The position numbers and the translations under genes are program-made. The notes under the pieces are model-generated. The model was not told the DNA's origin. It saw only the letters and a program-made list of their open reading frames with translations, and did no database searches. This document shows positions 33,960 through 45,174 of a DNA stretch of 64,000 nucleotides, one piece after another (the first letter of the stretch is position 1; each line of letters opens with the position of its first letter). Origin of the DNA: Diphasiastrum complanatum (Eukaryota; Streptophyta; Lycopodiopsida; Lycopodiales; Lycopodiaceae); assembly GCA_029204225.1 (NCBI GenBank), contig CM055095.1:11443506-11507505 (forward strand), given 5' to 3'.

Positions 33960-34700
33960 AATCTCTACAATTGCGCTGGTGTCACTCTTATAGAGGCATA
34001 CACCAGGCTAGAGCATCGCTCACTATAGCGCAGGCATCCCAATGGGAGCCGAGAACCACGACTTAGCTTCCCAGCCTTCAACTCTTGCCATCCAAACCCA
34101 CTTGACATACAAGCAGCCAACTCGCCAACAACGATCAGACTTAACCAACTTGAAGTTCCGAAAACCAACATTGAGATCCAACCTGGCGCCATGCCAGATC
34201 GGGGGTCCCGATGTGGGTGACTTCCCTCCAAGCAAGCCGCCCGACATACATCAAACTTGACCAACTTGAAGCTTCATTACAAACGAGTAACATCCATTCC
34301 AAGCAAGCGGTCTGACTTACATCAGACTTAACCAACTGAAAGCTTCGTCATGAGCGTTGGAAGCCAACCTGGCGCCACGCCAGACTGGACAGCCATAAAC
34401 AAGTAACTTCCACCCAAGCAAGCCATCCAACTCAGCCGACAGGTTAGAGCCCGTTCCCCAAGAGCTTAACCCATTCACGTTCATGCAAGGAACACTCAGA
34501 ACCACAAGCCGTGACAGATATGGAAACAACCAGTTCCTGGACCAAATGGTCCCGACAGCATACCGCTGGCACCACGGACCGAATGTGTCCCGACGGCATA
34601 CCGCTGGCCTCCCAGGATACGACCCTCAGCTATGTGCCAACTTAAAAATTTGGAAGCGGCCTTACAACTGGCGCTTTTACCGAACACTGAAACCCAGAAG
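33960..34700. repeat. GC-richer block with degenerate ~100-130-bp internal repeats
   Basis: Units containing GACTTAACCAACTTGAAG, AACCTGGCGCCATGCCAGA and TCCAAGCAAGCCGCCCGAC recur at about 34137-34250, 34255-34320 and 34320-34435. Open frames exist on both strands over the same DNA, the mark of a repeat rather than a gene. Base composition is clearly richer in G and C than the surroundings. Confidence 0.55.
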
Positions 34701-35260
34701 GTAATCAGATTTGGTTTGAGGAAAATCCCACTTTATTGATAAATCTGAGAAGGTTACATTTCAAGTGTGTGACCGACCCTAGTCTCCGGGGCGCTAGCAT
34801 GCCAAGGCGAGAGCCATGACAACATTCCAGCAAGGGAGGCTGAGACTTGGTTGGAGCTCGCCCTGAGTCGCAACCTGCACTCCCCTATAGTATTGGTGTG
34901 ATTCGGCACCCCCCCTCATACCAAGCACTCTACCCAAGCTGGTAGAGCACATTTTTCTCTCTCTAGGATTTTCTCTTTCTAGATAGTCATTTTCTCTCTC
35001 TAGATTTTATTGATCCCCAGGCTTCCTTTAATCATGCCTAGATCGTGTGAGGTGATTGCACATCGATCTGAGCTCTCTGGACTCCGCTAGAACCGATCAA
35101 AGATTTTCAGCCATAGGAACTTGGCGCCGGCTAGATTATGGTCACAGTGGCGCCGGGGACATAGCTGGCGCCGATGGCGCCGGAAGTAAAGCTTGTAAAG
35201 GTAGCTTTACAACACTCACCAACCGGTAGGGTATCGGTTGGGAATAGCTACATGTCGCTC
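34701..35260. mobile_element. Probable LTR end/leader region with TGGCGCC motifs
   Basis: TGGCGCC occurs four times in about 60 bases (at about 35127, 35152, 35169 and 35178), including TGGCGCCGGGGACA. TGGCGCC begins the primer-binding site of many plant Gypsy and related elements. The strand is unclear and no clean LTR end adjoins it. The minus-strand coiled-coil relic begins 160 bases to the right. Confidence 0.35.
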
Positions 35261-35420
35261 TGAATCATTGCAACTTAAAATGCATCTCAATAAAATTCTA
35301 ACTTGCAATAGGCCTTTATATGTATTTAGGCTCTATCACATATTTACATGTGCAAAAATTCAAAAATTTAACATTATATGAAAAATACTAGGATTAGGTG
35401 GAATTATAGGCCTCCCCTCC

Positions 35421-37607
35421 TCACTTGTGATGTAGCTTGCAAGCACTGACTCGATTCATCCTCGCTCTTTTTCTGCTTTCTAGTTTTATGAGGAAGATTG
35501 CTTTTGCTCTGGCTCTTTCTCCATTGACTTGTTCAACTGTCTTGCCAACTGTAGCGAGGAAGTAGTCATTCATCTTGAGATAATCTTCTTTCAATGCAAG
35601 CCTGTTTAGATAACCTCTTACTCGTTTATTTCTGAATGGGTCAAGTGGTGCATCAATCAATGTATTGTTTTCAACATGAATATACCAACTAGCTTCAGAC
35701 AATATTTCAGCCATTTCAGCAGACATGATATTAGGGACAAGGCTTCATATTTATATTCGGTATAGGCTCCATTTATGTATAGTTGTCTAGTTGATAGAAG
35801 TCCATAGGAGATAAGAGATGTGAAGCTTGGGTAGTTGTATGTATAATAGGGCTTTCTAATCAGGTTTATGGATCGAAGTGAATTTTGTTCCTTCAATCCT
35901 TTTAGGTATTGGCAATAATTTTCTTCCCAATCTATGAATATTGACAACAGATCATCACATGCTCATCCAGAGCAGGCAAAATACTATTTTTAGTTTGTCT
36001 AAGTTATTCAAGAACATACAAGCAGAAGCATCCAATTGATAATGCTCAATTTGAGCATTGAATTGATTGTGTACAATGGCTAGGGCTAATATGTCTTTTT
36101 GGCGAATTGTTAATTTGGCCCAAAAATGATACAAATTGGAATAAGTCAAAGATCTTTCTCATTGTTCTTGAGTAAATCCAAAAAGTTTAGGTAAGAAAAG
36201 GTAATCTAGTCTCCACTGGAGTTCTGGACTATACAAAGGGGGAAAGAAGGTGCTTAGGTCTTGGTGAAATTGCTAAAATATTGTCTTCAGTAGTAAGTAT
36301 GGTACCTGTTCTTCTAGATGGCACTACTACTTGGGTTGTCGATGACTATGGAGAAACTTCAATAGCAAAAGGTAATACTTTTGCGGCTTCGACATCAGTC
36401 TGGGTAAACTGATCTTGCTGGGTGGGCTGGGTAGACTGATCTTGCTTTGCCAAGGGTTAGGTCTGGCTGGCTCTATCTTCTTTCGACACATGAAAATCTG
36501 ACTTTTCAACAAATTTGTCTTCCTTTGCCATGATAGGAAAGGTAGCCTGGATGGCTTTATCCTTCTTCGGTACTGATTTTTCTTCAATAACATGGATATG
36601 GCTTGAGCTTGAGTTGAACTTGGCCTCTTCTAGTTATTCTTTCAATTTCTCATACTCCTTCATGAGAGGCTGGAGATATCGAAGCTGAAAGGAATTGATA
36701 ACATTCTACTGGACATTCTTCAAAGCAGCAGGATAATTCTATATTTCCCATGGGAAACACAGGCTACTAGGGTTGTCTCAACACTGATCTTCCATAAAAT
36801 TGCCTCTTCAGCCTGCCTTTGTAAATAACGTTGCCTTGCTACAGCATCTATGAGGAACTGCTGGATAGAATCCTCTAGCTGCTTCTGCTTTTCTTCGGCT
36901 ATTTTTTTGTCAGTAGTAACAGCTCCCAGTTGTTCTTCCAACACTTTATTTGATTTTTGTAGTGTGCTTTGAGTGTCTTGCTTCTGTTCCGGCAACCCTT
37001 GAAGGGTTTGAATCTACTGTTTGAGAAGCAAGTTTTATTTTTTGAATTGATCTGACTGCTCCTGTATCTCTTCCAATGCTTCGAGAGTTGCGTCAAATCT
37101 GCCCTTTGCTTCTTCTAGGGCTTGGTTCTTTTGTGTCATCTCGATGTGAGCTTCATCCAGCTCCTTGTTGGTAGCGGATATTGTATACTCGTACTTTGGT
37201 AAAAGTATGGATGAGATGGCAAATTGGATGAGGCTTTTGAGATTTGGGTCTATAATATAAGATATTTTATATTCCCTCTTCTCAAAATAGGCTCCTCCAT
37301 GAATTGCTCCACTTCGCGTGATATAGTCTGCCTTGTTGATGGGGATTCTACTATCTATCGATAAGCCTAAGGCTTGGCACTATAAATTTTCTATAATAAC
37401 TATTGGTGTGTTTCGGACTATGCTACATATGTGGCCATCTTCGGTATCATCTAGATTGTGAACTAGCTCAAGGCACACTTCTGAAAGGATCACAGATGGA
37501 TCAAATTGCAAAAGGCTTTCTATTATGGCTTTGGTTGCTAAAGGATGCAACACCGGTAGTATAGGTTTCGGGTGGGTTGTGAAGGTAATGGTATTGCTTG
37601 TAGCCAT
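35421..37607 (-). pseudogene. Unrecognised protein relic with long coiled coil
   Basis: A real ATG at 37607 opens MATSNTITFTTHPKPILPVL. Across several frameshifts and stops the minus strand then reads a globular N-part (LATKAIIESLLQFDPSVIL, YEYTISATNKELDEAHIEM). Next comes a strong coiled coil (EAKGRFDATLEALEEIQEQ, then SNKVLEEQLGAVTTDKKIAE, then QKQLEDSIQQFLIDAVARQR), then a Lys/Gln/Thr-rich linker and a C-terminal part (ILSEASWYIHVENNTLIDAP, DPFRNKRVRGYLNRLALKED). Total about 700 codons if joined. I know no family with this architecture. Plausible identities are the structural protein of an LTR element or of an integrated virus-like element; neither is supported by a motif. Confidence 0.5.
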
Positions 37608-38067
37608 TGGAAGAGGCCCCCAGATGCACGACTATGAGAAGGTGTAACTGCATTATTAGTCCTATCGGTCCTGAGGTCTAGACTCGTAGTCCTTTCCCAA
37701 AGTTGACTATTCTCTTTGGCTAGAAAACAAAAAGCTAGTCTTCCACATTTATAGGAATATTTCCTATAAAATAGAATCTAATGGAATCTTCTTATCTTAT
37801 CTTCTAGAAGCTTATCCACACGTGTGAATGGTATCTTGACATGTGTGAGTAATAACTCATTCACACGGAAGTCCAATCTATTTACACAAAGTTTGACCAA
37901 TTTGACGATTTTCAAGATTCTACTCAAAGGTCAATTTCACACTAGTGTAGATCAAGCTAAAATCAATCTAACTTTATAAAAGTGACTTACGTACATTCTT
38001 TCACAGGTGGGAACAGACTCCACACATGTGAGATCCTATCAAGATCAAATAACTTGAGATCTACTTG
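37608..38067. other. Gene-free stretch
   Basis: Words CACACGTGTGA/TTCACACGG recur several times at 37815-37870. Nothing else recognised. Confidence 0.35.
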
Positions 38068-38190
38068 GTGGGCCTAAGCTTAAACATGCTTATGGGACTA
38101 AGTCCAAACTTAAGCTAATTAACTTGTGCACTTGCACTAACTTGTAAATTAAACTTAACTTGAACTTAGGAATTAACTTAGGAATTAATG
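38068..38190 (+). repeat. ~125-bp direct repeat, copy 1
   Basis: From GGTGGGCCTAAGCTTAAAC to GGAATTAACTTAGGAATTAA it matches 39311-39440 closely. The two copies flank the proline-rich relic at 38188-38641, so they may be remains of LTRs of one element, though only this short block is shared. Confidence 0.8.
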
Positions 38191-38641
38191 GTACTTCTCC
38201 AGTTGAGTCTGCATGTTGGACATCTGATTGAATGTCAATTTCTCATCCCAACGTGCCCTTTCTGATTGCTCCTCAGCTTGCCGTATGGTTGCTTGCGCAA
38301 CATGGAGTTGTCGCTGCAGATAAATGTTTTCCTGGATGGAATTGCCCCAGTGGGTCTGATAGTCTGCTATGGACTGGGGGAGGTACTTTCTGGCGTCATG
38401 ATTGGCCCAAATAGCCTTTCACACAGAAGGGGGGAGATCTTCCCAAGGACCAATGTTAGGAAGTGGCTCAGCGGCATCGGGATAATGTTGGGATGGAGCA
38501 GTGAAAGGAGGGATATAGGGTTTAGTGTATGTGAAAGAGCTTGGTTGGGAATAGGTTGGCGTGGGTAATGGGGATTGTGTGGCAGTCATAAGAGGAGATG
38601 TAGTCGCGTTGGCAACTCGTGGAACTAGTTTTTGAGCCATA
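38188..38641 (-). pseudogene. Proline-rich/coiled-coil relic, possible gag N-terminus
   Basis: The minus-strand ATG at 38641 opens MAQKLVPRVANATTSPLM, a Pro/Thr/Ser-rich segment (TPTYSQPSSFTYTKPYIPP), then PLPNIGPWEDLPPSV. A single in-frame TGA at 38418-38420 (probably a former Trp) is followed by KAIWANHDARKYLPQSIADY and a helical, charged end (ATIRQAEEQSERARWDEKL). It runs to the edge of the direct repeat. No family recognised. Apart from one nonsense codon it is intact over about 150 codons. Confidence 0.45.
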
Positions 38642-39310
38642 ATGACAGTGGACAAATTTTGTCCTTAATTTTTTTTTTTAAAAAGTTTGGTTTGAGATGA
38701 TGTTTTTGACAAGGATGAGCTCCAGAGAGCTCGCATAGGGTACTGATGGATTTGGCACTATGAGATCTATATTCCTGATGATGGGTGAGTTTATCTGAGG
38801 TGATTTGGTGTGTGATCGTTGTCAAAGTTCTTCTCTATAGGTTATACTATGGCAGTCTCCCATCTTGTAGAAGTAGAAATGATCTAAAGGTCATTGTGTA
38901 AGGTGAGTACGGATAAGATCCACTCAAATCATAGTTCTCTATTGGTTGTCTAGATCTCTTTTAAGGCGGTCTCCCTACTAGAAGTTATAACAAATTAGAA
39001 ATGACATAATAAGTTCACTATGGCGGTCTTCCAACTAATGATTCCTTACTTAAGAAATAGTCAACACTAATTAACTCCACGGAGGGAATAGGTAACAAGG
39101 TGAGAGAGAAGGAAATATCCCATAAGCACATTCACCATAAAGCATAAACCAGTGGGAAAGCCTTGTGGGGCTCAAGCACCTACCACAAGGTATTCTATCA
39201 CCAATGGTGGACACAATTAAGCAAAACAAGATTACACAAAAGTGTCTCTATTAATCTAATAGCTTGTACAAGTGTTGTTGGAGACCCAAATCCACTTCCA
39301 TATATGGAAA
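38642..39310. other. Gene-free stretch
   Basis: The words GGCGGTCT(C/T)CC and nearby TATGGCAGTCTCCC recur four times between 38848 and 39030, suggesting a decayed short repeat. No coding region recognised. Confidence 0.4.
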
Positions 39311-39460
39311 GAGTGGTGGGCCTAAGCTTAAACATGCTTATGGGACTAAGTCCAAACTTAAGCTATTTAACTTGTGCACTTCCACTAACTTAGAAATTAA
39401 ACTTAACTCAATTGAACTTAGGAATTAACTTAACTTAGGAATTAAATCTTAAACTTAGAC
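39311..39460 (+). repeat. ~125-bp direct repeat, copy 2
   Basis: Partner of 38068-38190, with a small extra TTAACTTAGGAATTAA-type expansion at the right end. Confidence 0.8.
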
Positions 39461-39670
39461 TTTCTAAACTGAACCATTACAAATGATTGTTTGTAATAGT
39501 TAAACTTAAATAGTAAAAGGTCTAAGCATAAGGTTTTCCTAATCCGGATTACTTGTGGGCTTACAAAACACATGCCACAATAATTTCTATGTTGGGCTAA
39601 CGTAAGGGACAACAGACGAGAACATCATAGAAGACAGAATTGGTATAATCTATCAAGCCAACAACCTATG

Positions 39671-39862
39671 AAATCCAGAGGATTTTACCAAGTCTCAGTG
39701 GCACAATCATAGCAAAGATTTCTTGTTGATGAATTACAAAGGGAGCCTGTGTCAATAGAAATTGGCAATCGATGAAGTCCAGAGGATTTTACCAAGCCTC
39801 TTGGCACCATCATAGCAAAGATTTCTTGTTGATGAATTACAAAGGGAGCCTGTGTCAATAGA
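39671..39862 (+). repeat. ~100-bp tandem duplication
   Basis: The block from CCAGAGGATTTTACCAAG to GAGCCTGTGTCAATAGA occurs at 39675-39762 and again at 39779-39862 with a few differences. It lies at the end of a copy of the relic family seen at 11920-12600. Confidence 0.85.
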
Positions 39863-39960
39863 GCAACTTGAAGTCAACTCAGCACAAAGTTTGAGAAAAA
39901 GTGTGACCATGCAGCCTTCAATTGGGAAGTGCAATACCAAGGGGAAGACTAAGGTTGATG
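39734..39960 (+). pseudogene. Fragment of the gag-like relic family seen at 11920-12600
   Basis: Plus-strand sequence matches the reverse complement of about 12010-12160: GATGAATTACAAAGGGAGCC, then CAACTCAGCACAA, then CCTTCAATTGG, then GACTAAGGTTGATGATTGT. Both copies are broken, so the family is old. R3 starts immediately to the right. Confidence 0.65.
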
Positions 39961-39964
39961 ATTG

Positions 39965-40140
39965 TTTGAGCTTACAGGCAAGTTTGTGTAGTATCATTTT
40001 TTGGATTATTTGAATATATTTTAAATTCATGAAAATTTGCTTACCTAACATAGTCAAATTAGTTGATGACCGTCATTTTGTTTATAGCAATGTAGTATTT
40101 TTGCAATTTATTGTTTACTGGATAGATTACTTCATTTTTC
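39965..40140 (+). repeat. Dispersed repeat R3, copy 2 (partial)
   Basis: Matches the first part of 32640-33140: TGAGCTTACAGG, TTTTTTGGATTATTTGAATA, ACCTAACATAGTCAAATTAG, GCAATGTAGTAT. Confidence 0.75.
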
Positions 40141-40370
40141 AATACAAAACAACATTCTTTGCTTATAAAGATTTGTTGCTCAAATATACAATCAACCCAT
40201 CAAACTTCTATAACTTCAAATATCATTCCCCATACACATGCAATCTAGTCATTCATCTTCATTACTGAACAAACCTTGTTAATGACATAACAAGCCTCAT
40301 AACACTTGCTTTCAATCAAGTATATACTCAGCTTTCCACAAGATTATCATCATGTTATTTGTATACAGCC

Positions 40371-42186
40371 AGAAACGATATGACAGACAATAATTATTCC
40401 TTTACAAGTTATCGATGGCAGAATTCCAGCCTAGTTTCAGACAAGACTAATCATTGTTCTAACATCATCATACTTGGCATGATAAAAAACCAGTAGTGAT
40501 GACAATAGCAAGAGGCTCTACATACTGGAATGCTTCTTGGTTTCCAAGGGAAGGCTCGAACTTGAGACCAAAGAAACTTTGGATGTCAAGCTAACCAATT
40601 GAGCCAACTCCCTTGGGTTACATACTGGAATGACTTGTGTCATAGCCCACAGAGGTATACAATAGCTTTCATACATCATTTATTAAGAACAGTGACAACT
40701 TACCATTCATTCTATACTACTTCGACAATTAGTCCATCGATTCACAAGTTCACAACAATATCATGAAGAGAAATGCCTACAGGTTTTTTGGAAACAACCG
40801 GCTTATCTCAAGACGTCTCTCTGTCTTTCACTTATGCTGATCTGCAGGCTTCTCTGACTGTCCACTATCTTTGAATAATTGCTCCTCCTAAATTGGCTAT
40901 TCACACTAACGCATTCAGACGGGACTATGTGGGCTGGTTGCGCCTCTAATCAACATACACACTTCTCATTGCATTCTAGAGCAGCGATGGATTGGCAAAA
41001 TTCTTTGAACACTGGTTGCACTCAGCTTTGAAGTTGCTTTCGATGGTTCTATGGCACTCAATTGATACTTGTCGATGATGATTGGAGGTCTTGGAACGTT
41101 TGGAGAATGGTGTTCATCATTACTACTCCTTATTGCTTTCAAAAACTCAAAAATCCAGATTTTGAAAAGACGAGGTGTGTTGGATCTGCTTTACTGTATC
41201 TCTTGTGAAGTAATATTGTAGTCATCATGTTGTAGAAAGTGAGATAGCTCATGCAAACTATGATAGAAAAGTGTGAAGGCTTTCTGTGGGACAACGCATT
41301 CTAACTGTTGTTGATTTCTACTCTCTGATGGTCGCACTTCTCCTCATTGTGCGCTGGTTGGAATGCTTGGCCACTCATCTCTGTATGAAGACTAACTATG
41401 GTTTATAACCAAAGGAAAAGGACAATTCCTTCAACTATATCAGTATTTTGAGTGAACACCAATACTTGAATCTCTTGACTGATGCATTAGGATTGACATA
41501 TACCTGGCAGAATTCTCAATACTTGATGTTGATAAACGAAGATAGATGCACTTGTGTTGGCATTGGATGAGTCAAATCATGCTCAACAATGATGAATGTG
41601 GGCTATATAGATCATCTTCTTCAAAATGGTGAAAATGGATAACTACTCAATTGATAACGTAGACAACAACATGGACAACTACTTTCCTAGCCATATTTTT
41701 CACAAGTTCTGCACTCCTAGCAGATGTACCAGTGTTGGCGTCTGATGGGTCAGATGACGCTCAACGATGGCGAACCTAGGTTTTGCAGATCGATTTCATC
41801 AGAATGGTGAAACTGCATAAGCTCACTTCAAGCAACAATCAGTCAACAACTAATGTAGACAACAAGATGGACAAGTACATTCCAGATATTTCTTTCATGG
41901 ATTCTGCACTCCCGGCAGAGCACCAATGTTGTTTTTTGTAGAGGGACTGGACCCATCAGAAGATCCCCAGCGGGGGAAGGGCCCATAATGCCCTTACGTG
42001 AGTGATCAGGGTAATGCCATTTCCAATCCCAAGGGCCGTCCTAATCAACCCGTACGATCGGATCAATAAGAGTTTCCTAGGCTCTTAGAGGTATTACCGC
42101 TTGGAAGATGAACTGATTATCGAGTTATGATGGTGTTTTTGTCACTTCTACTCTCTTAGAATCTAGTATGCTAACTCGCTTCTGTC
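40371..42186. repeat. Large direct repeat, copy 1 (~1.8 kb)
   Basis: From AGAAACGATATGACA to AGTATGCTAACTCGCTTCT this matches 42497-44140 throughout, apart from the tRNA-like insertion at 40533-40618 and a ~115-base segment (about 40640-40755) missing from copy 2. Within each copy, two units of ~175-180 bp are themselves related (starts at about 41551 and 41729: GTGTTGGCATTGGATGAGTC and GTGTTGGCGTCTGATGGGTC). Neither copy has clear TG…CA ends, so I call it a segmental duplication rather than an LTR pair. No coding region was recognised. Confidence 0.85.
40533..40618 (-). mobile_element. tRNA-like retroposon, complete 86-bp insertion
   Basis: Flanked by exact 14-bp direct repeats (TACATACTGGAATG, 40519-40532 and 40619-40632). 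The same position in the duplicate (42645-42658) has one copy of the 14-mer and no insert. On the minus strand it folds like a tRNA: acceptor-like stem CCAAGGGA/TCCCTTGG, A box TTGGCTCAATTGG, anticodon-arm hairpin CCAAAG/CTTTGG and B box AGTTCGAGCC. It ends AAACCAAGAAG with no poly(A). A second, truncated copy is at 7078-7152. Confidence 0.85.
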
Positions 42187-42496
42187 CTTGGCGTAGTTGG
42201 GTCAAAGTGGTGGACAATAGTACCCATATAGGATCTATGCGATTAATAAATGCGGATTCAGAACTGTCATACTTGTCTAACTATTTTAGTGGCTAAATCT
42301 ATGGTGCTCACACTGTCATGCTATGTGTCGAGGGTAACAAACCTTACGGCCATCCATCCTTCTATGTGTAGGACTGGGCAATATTTGAGCGGTGCCGCCA
42401 TTCATACTATTGAACTAGAATTCTGCTAAATCTGACTCTGAAACCTAGGTAGGATCTAACAGAATCCCAGAGATTCAGGGATAGAAGTATACGACT
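42187..42496. other. Spacer between the two large direct repeats
   Basis: About 310 bases without shared repeat or gene. It has somewhat higher GC and an open appearance in short frames, none recognised. Confidence 0.4.
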
Positions 42497-44140
42497 AGAA
42501 ACGATATGACAAACAGTAGCTACTCCTTTACAAGTTATCGATGGTAGAATTCCAGCCTAGTTTCAGACAAGACTAATCATTGTTCTAACAACATCATACT
42601 TGGCATGATAAAAAACCAGTAGTGATGACAATAGCAAGAGGCTCTACATACTGGAATGACTTGTGTCAAAGCAATATCATGAAGAGAAAAACCTAGAGGT
42701 TTTTTGGAAACATCTAGCTTTCCTCAAGACGTCTCTCTATCTATCACTTATGCTGATCCATTTCTCTGACTATCCACTATCTTTGAATAATTGCTTCTCC
42801 TAAATTGGCTATTCACACTAACGCATTCACACGGGACTATGTGGGCTGGCTGCGCCTCTAATCAACATAGACACTTCTCATTGCATTTTGGAGCAGCGAT
42901 GGAATGCCAAAATTCATTGAACACTAGCTGCACTCACCTTTGAAGTTGCTTTCTTTGGTTTTGTGGCGCTCAGTTGATACTTGTCGATGATGATTGGAGG
43001 TCTTGGAACATTTGGAGAATGGTGTTCATCATTACTACTCCTTATTGCTTTCAAAAACTCAGAAATATGGATTTTGGAAAGATGGGGTGCACTGGATCTG
43101 CTTTACTGTAACTCTTGTGAAATAATACTGTAGTCATCATGCTATAGAAAGTGAGATAGCTCATGCAAACTATGATAGAAAAGTGTGATGGCTTTCTGTG
43201 GGACAACGCATTCTAACTGCTGCTGATTTCTCTTCTCTGGTAATCGCACTTCTCCTCATTTCTGATGACTGCATTCAATGCTAGACTTTAAGTTATTGTG
43301 CATTGGTTGGAATGCTTGGCCACTCATCTCTGTATGAAGACTAACTATGGTTTATAGCCAAAGGAAAAGGACAATTCTTTCAACTATATCAGTATTTTGA
43401 GTCAACATCAATGGTTGAATCTCTTGACTAATGCATTAGGATTGACATATACCTGGCAGGATTCTCAGTAGTTGATGTTGATAAATGAAGATAGATGCAC
43501 TTGTGTTGGTATTGGATGAGTCAAATCATGCTCAACAGTGACGAATGTGGGTTTCGTAGCTCATCTTCTTCATAATGGTGAAAATGGATAACTACTCAAT
43601 TGATAATGTAGACATGGACTACTATTTTCCAAGCCATATTTTTCACAAGTTCTACAGTCTTGGCAGATGCACCAGTGTTGGCGTTTGACGGGTCAGATCA
43701 CACTCAACGATGGTGAACCTAGGTTTTGTAGATCGATTCCATCAGAACGGTGAAATTGCATAAGCTCACTTCAAGTAGAAATCAGTCAGCAACTAATGTA
43801 GACAACAAGACGGACAAGTACATTCCAAGTGATATTTCTTTCATGGATTCTGCACTCCCGGTAGATGCACCAGTGTTGTTGGGTGGATTTTCCATAGAGG
43901 GACTGGTCCCATCGGAAGATCCCCAGCGGGGGAAGGGCCCACAATGCCCTTGCACGAGTGATCAGGGTAACGCCGTTTCAAATCCCAAGGGCCATCCTAA
44001 TGACCCCGTAATCCTAGATCAATAAGAGTTTTCCAGACTCTTAGACGTATGACCGCTTGGGAGATGAACTGATTATTGAGTTACGATGGTGTTTTTGTCA
44101 CTTCTACTCTTTTAGAATCTAGTATGCTAACTCTCTTCTA
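42497..44140. repeat. Large direct repeat, copy 2 (~1.65 kb)
   Basis: Partner of 40371-42186, preserving the pre-insertion site of the tRNA-like element at 42645-42658. The internal ~175-bp units start at about 43499 and 43672. Both large copies end with a GC-rich segment around CCCCAGCGGGGGAAGGGCCC. The plus-strand frame at 43750-44025 crosses this segment and is not conserved as a frame in copy 1. Confidence 0.85.
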
Positions 44141-44508
44141 TCATTGGAGGAGTTACAAACATCAAAAGGGCCGTCTAAGAAATGCCACGTAGGACCAAAA
44201 AAAATGCTAGATTTTAAAACTCCGACGAACTTTCAGGTCCAGTTTAGCTTAACCTTACTAGTAATGTGTAGTTAACATGACACGATTATGACGTATGCAA
44301 CTCTGGCTTCAAGAACCTATGACGCTCATTAACTAACTTTTTTCAGATTTGAAAATGAGATTGTGTCCCTCATTGTAACCAGCGAGAGAATAAACATAGA
44401 ATCTTAGGTACGTCATGGATGAATAATAGTGTCTATTTTCTTTTTGGTCTGTCATCTGATGTTTGCGGAGATGTCTTAGTTTCATCTACACATTGTTCTT
44501 CCTACCGA

Positions 44509-45056
44509 GAATGCTTCGATATTTCTCCACAGTTTTTCCACTTGATATGATCGCTCACAGAATCAACCAAAGAAAGAATTACGATATGTGGATTGACAGA
44601 AGTTTGTATCCATTGGATCCAAGCTCGATGCAAGCTCCACAACTCCAATCCATCACACAATTAATAAAGTTTTTGTGTGACGGAGAAAACGGTTTATTGT
44701 GTTATTTTGAAAGATTGAGGACTTATGGTGTTGCAAACTCAGTTCAGAAAATACAGAGTTTAGAAAGTATCTTAAATGGTTTGCTTGCTGACTATAGAGA
44801 AAAAGAGACCACATTATTACAAACAAAAGAAGATAATGCACGTTTACATAATATTATGTTAAATTTGAATGCAAGTAATGATCAATTCCGACAAGTTGTT
44901 CAAACATTACGTATATCAAATGACCAGTTAAAAGAAGAAACTCGCATACTAGATAAGAAATTAAAAAGAAACAAGCGAAAAAGAATTCTGAAGGACATTG
45001 ATGAGCTTTCGCTAAATGGAGGCCAACGGAGAAAAAGGATTCAAGCATTCAAGTAA
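44509..45056 (+). pseudogene. Unknown multi-exon gene remnant, N-terminal coiled-coil exon
   Basis: Open from a non-ATG codon at 44463; the first ATG is at about 44509. The product has an N-part (FPLDMIAHRINQRKNYDMWI), then a long coiled coil of about 100 residues (SLESILNGLLADYREKE to QLKEETRILDKKLKRN) and a basic tail like a nuclear signal (KKLKRNKRKR). It ends at a CAA|GTAAGG donor-like site at 45052. The next open stretch follows an acceptor at about 45174, but the phases do not match, so the junction is either different or broken. No known family. Confidence 0.5.
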
Positions 45057-45174
45057 GGATTTGATTTGAATTAGTTTTATTTTAGTTTTGTGAAGTAGCA
45101 TGACATTTATTATGTGTCCTATTTGGGTTTCTTGATTTTCATAATCATTTGTAATCAACATTGGTTGCAAATCA

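Noticed and set aside
33960-34700. Overlapping open frames on both strands in the GC-rich block
   Set aside because: Open frames on both strands arise from GC-rich repeats with few stop codons; no motif and no consistent codon pattern.
40533-40618. Functional tRNA gene
   Set aside because: A and B boxes are present, but the anticodon arm is a closed hairpin with a 3-base loop, the T stem is weak and the sequence is a mobile insertion with target duplication.
40371-44140. Classical LTR pair
   Set aside because: No TG…CA ends, no primer-binding site and no coding region between the copies; kept as a direct duplication.
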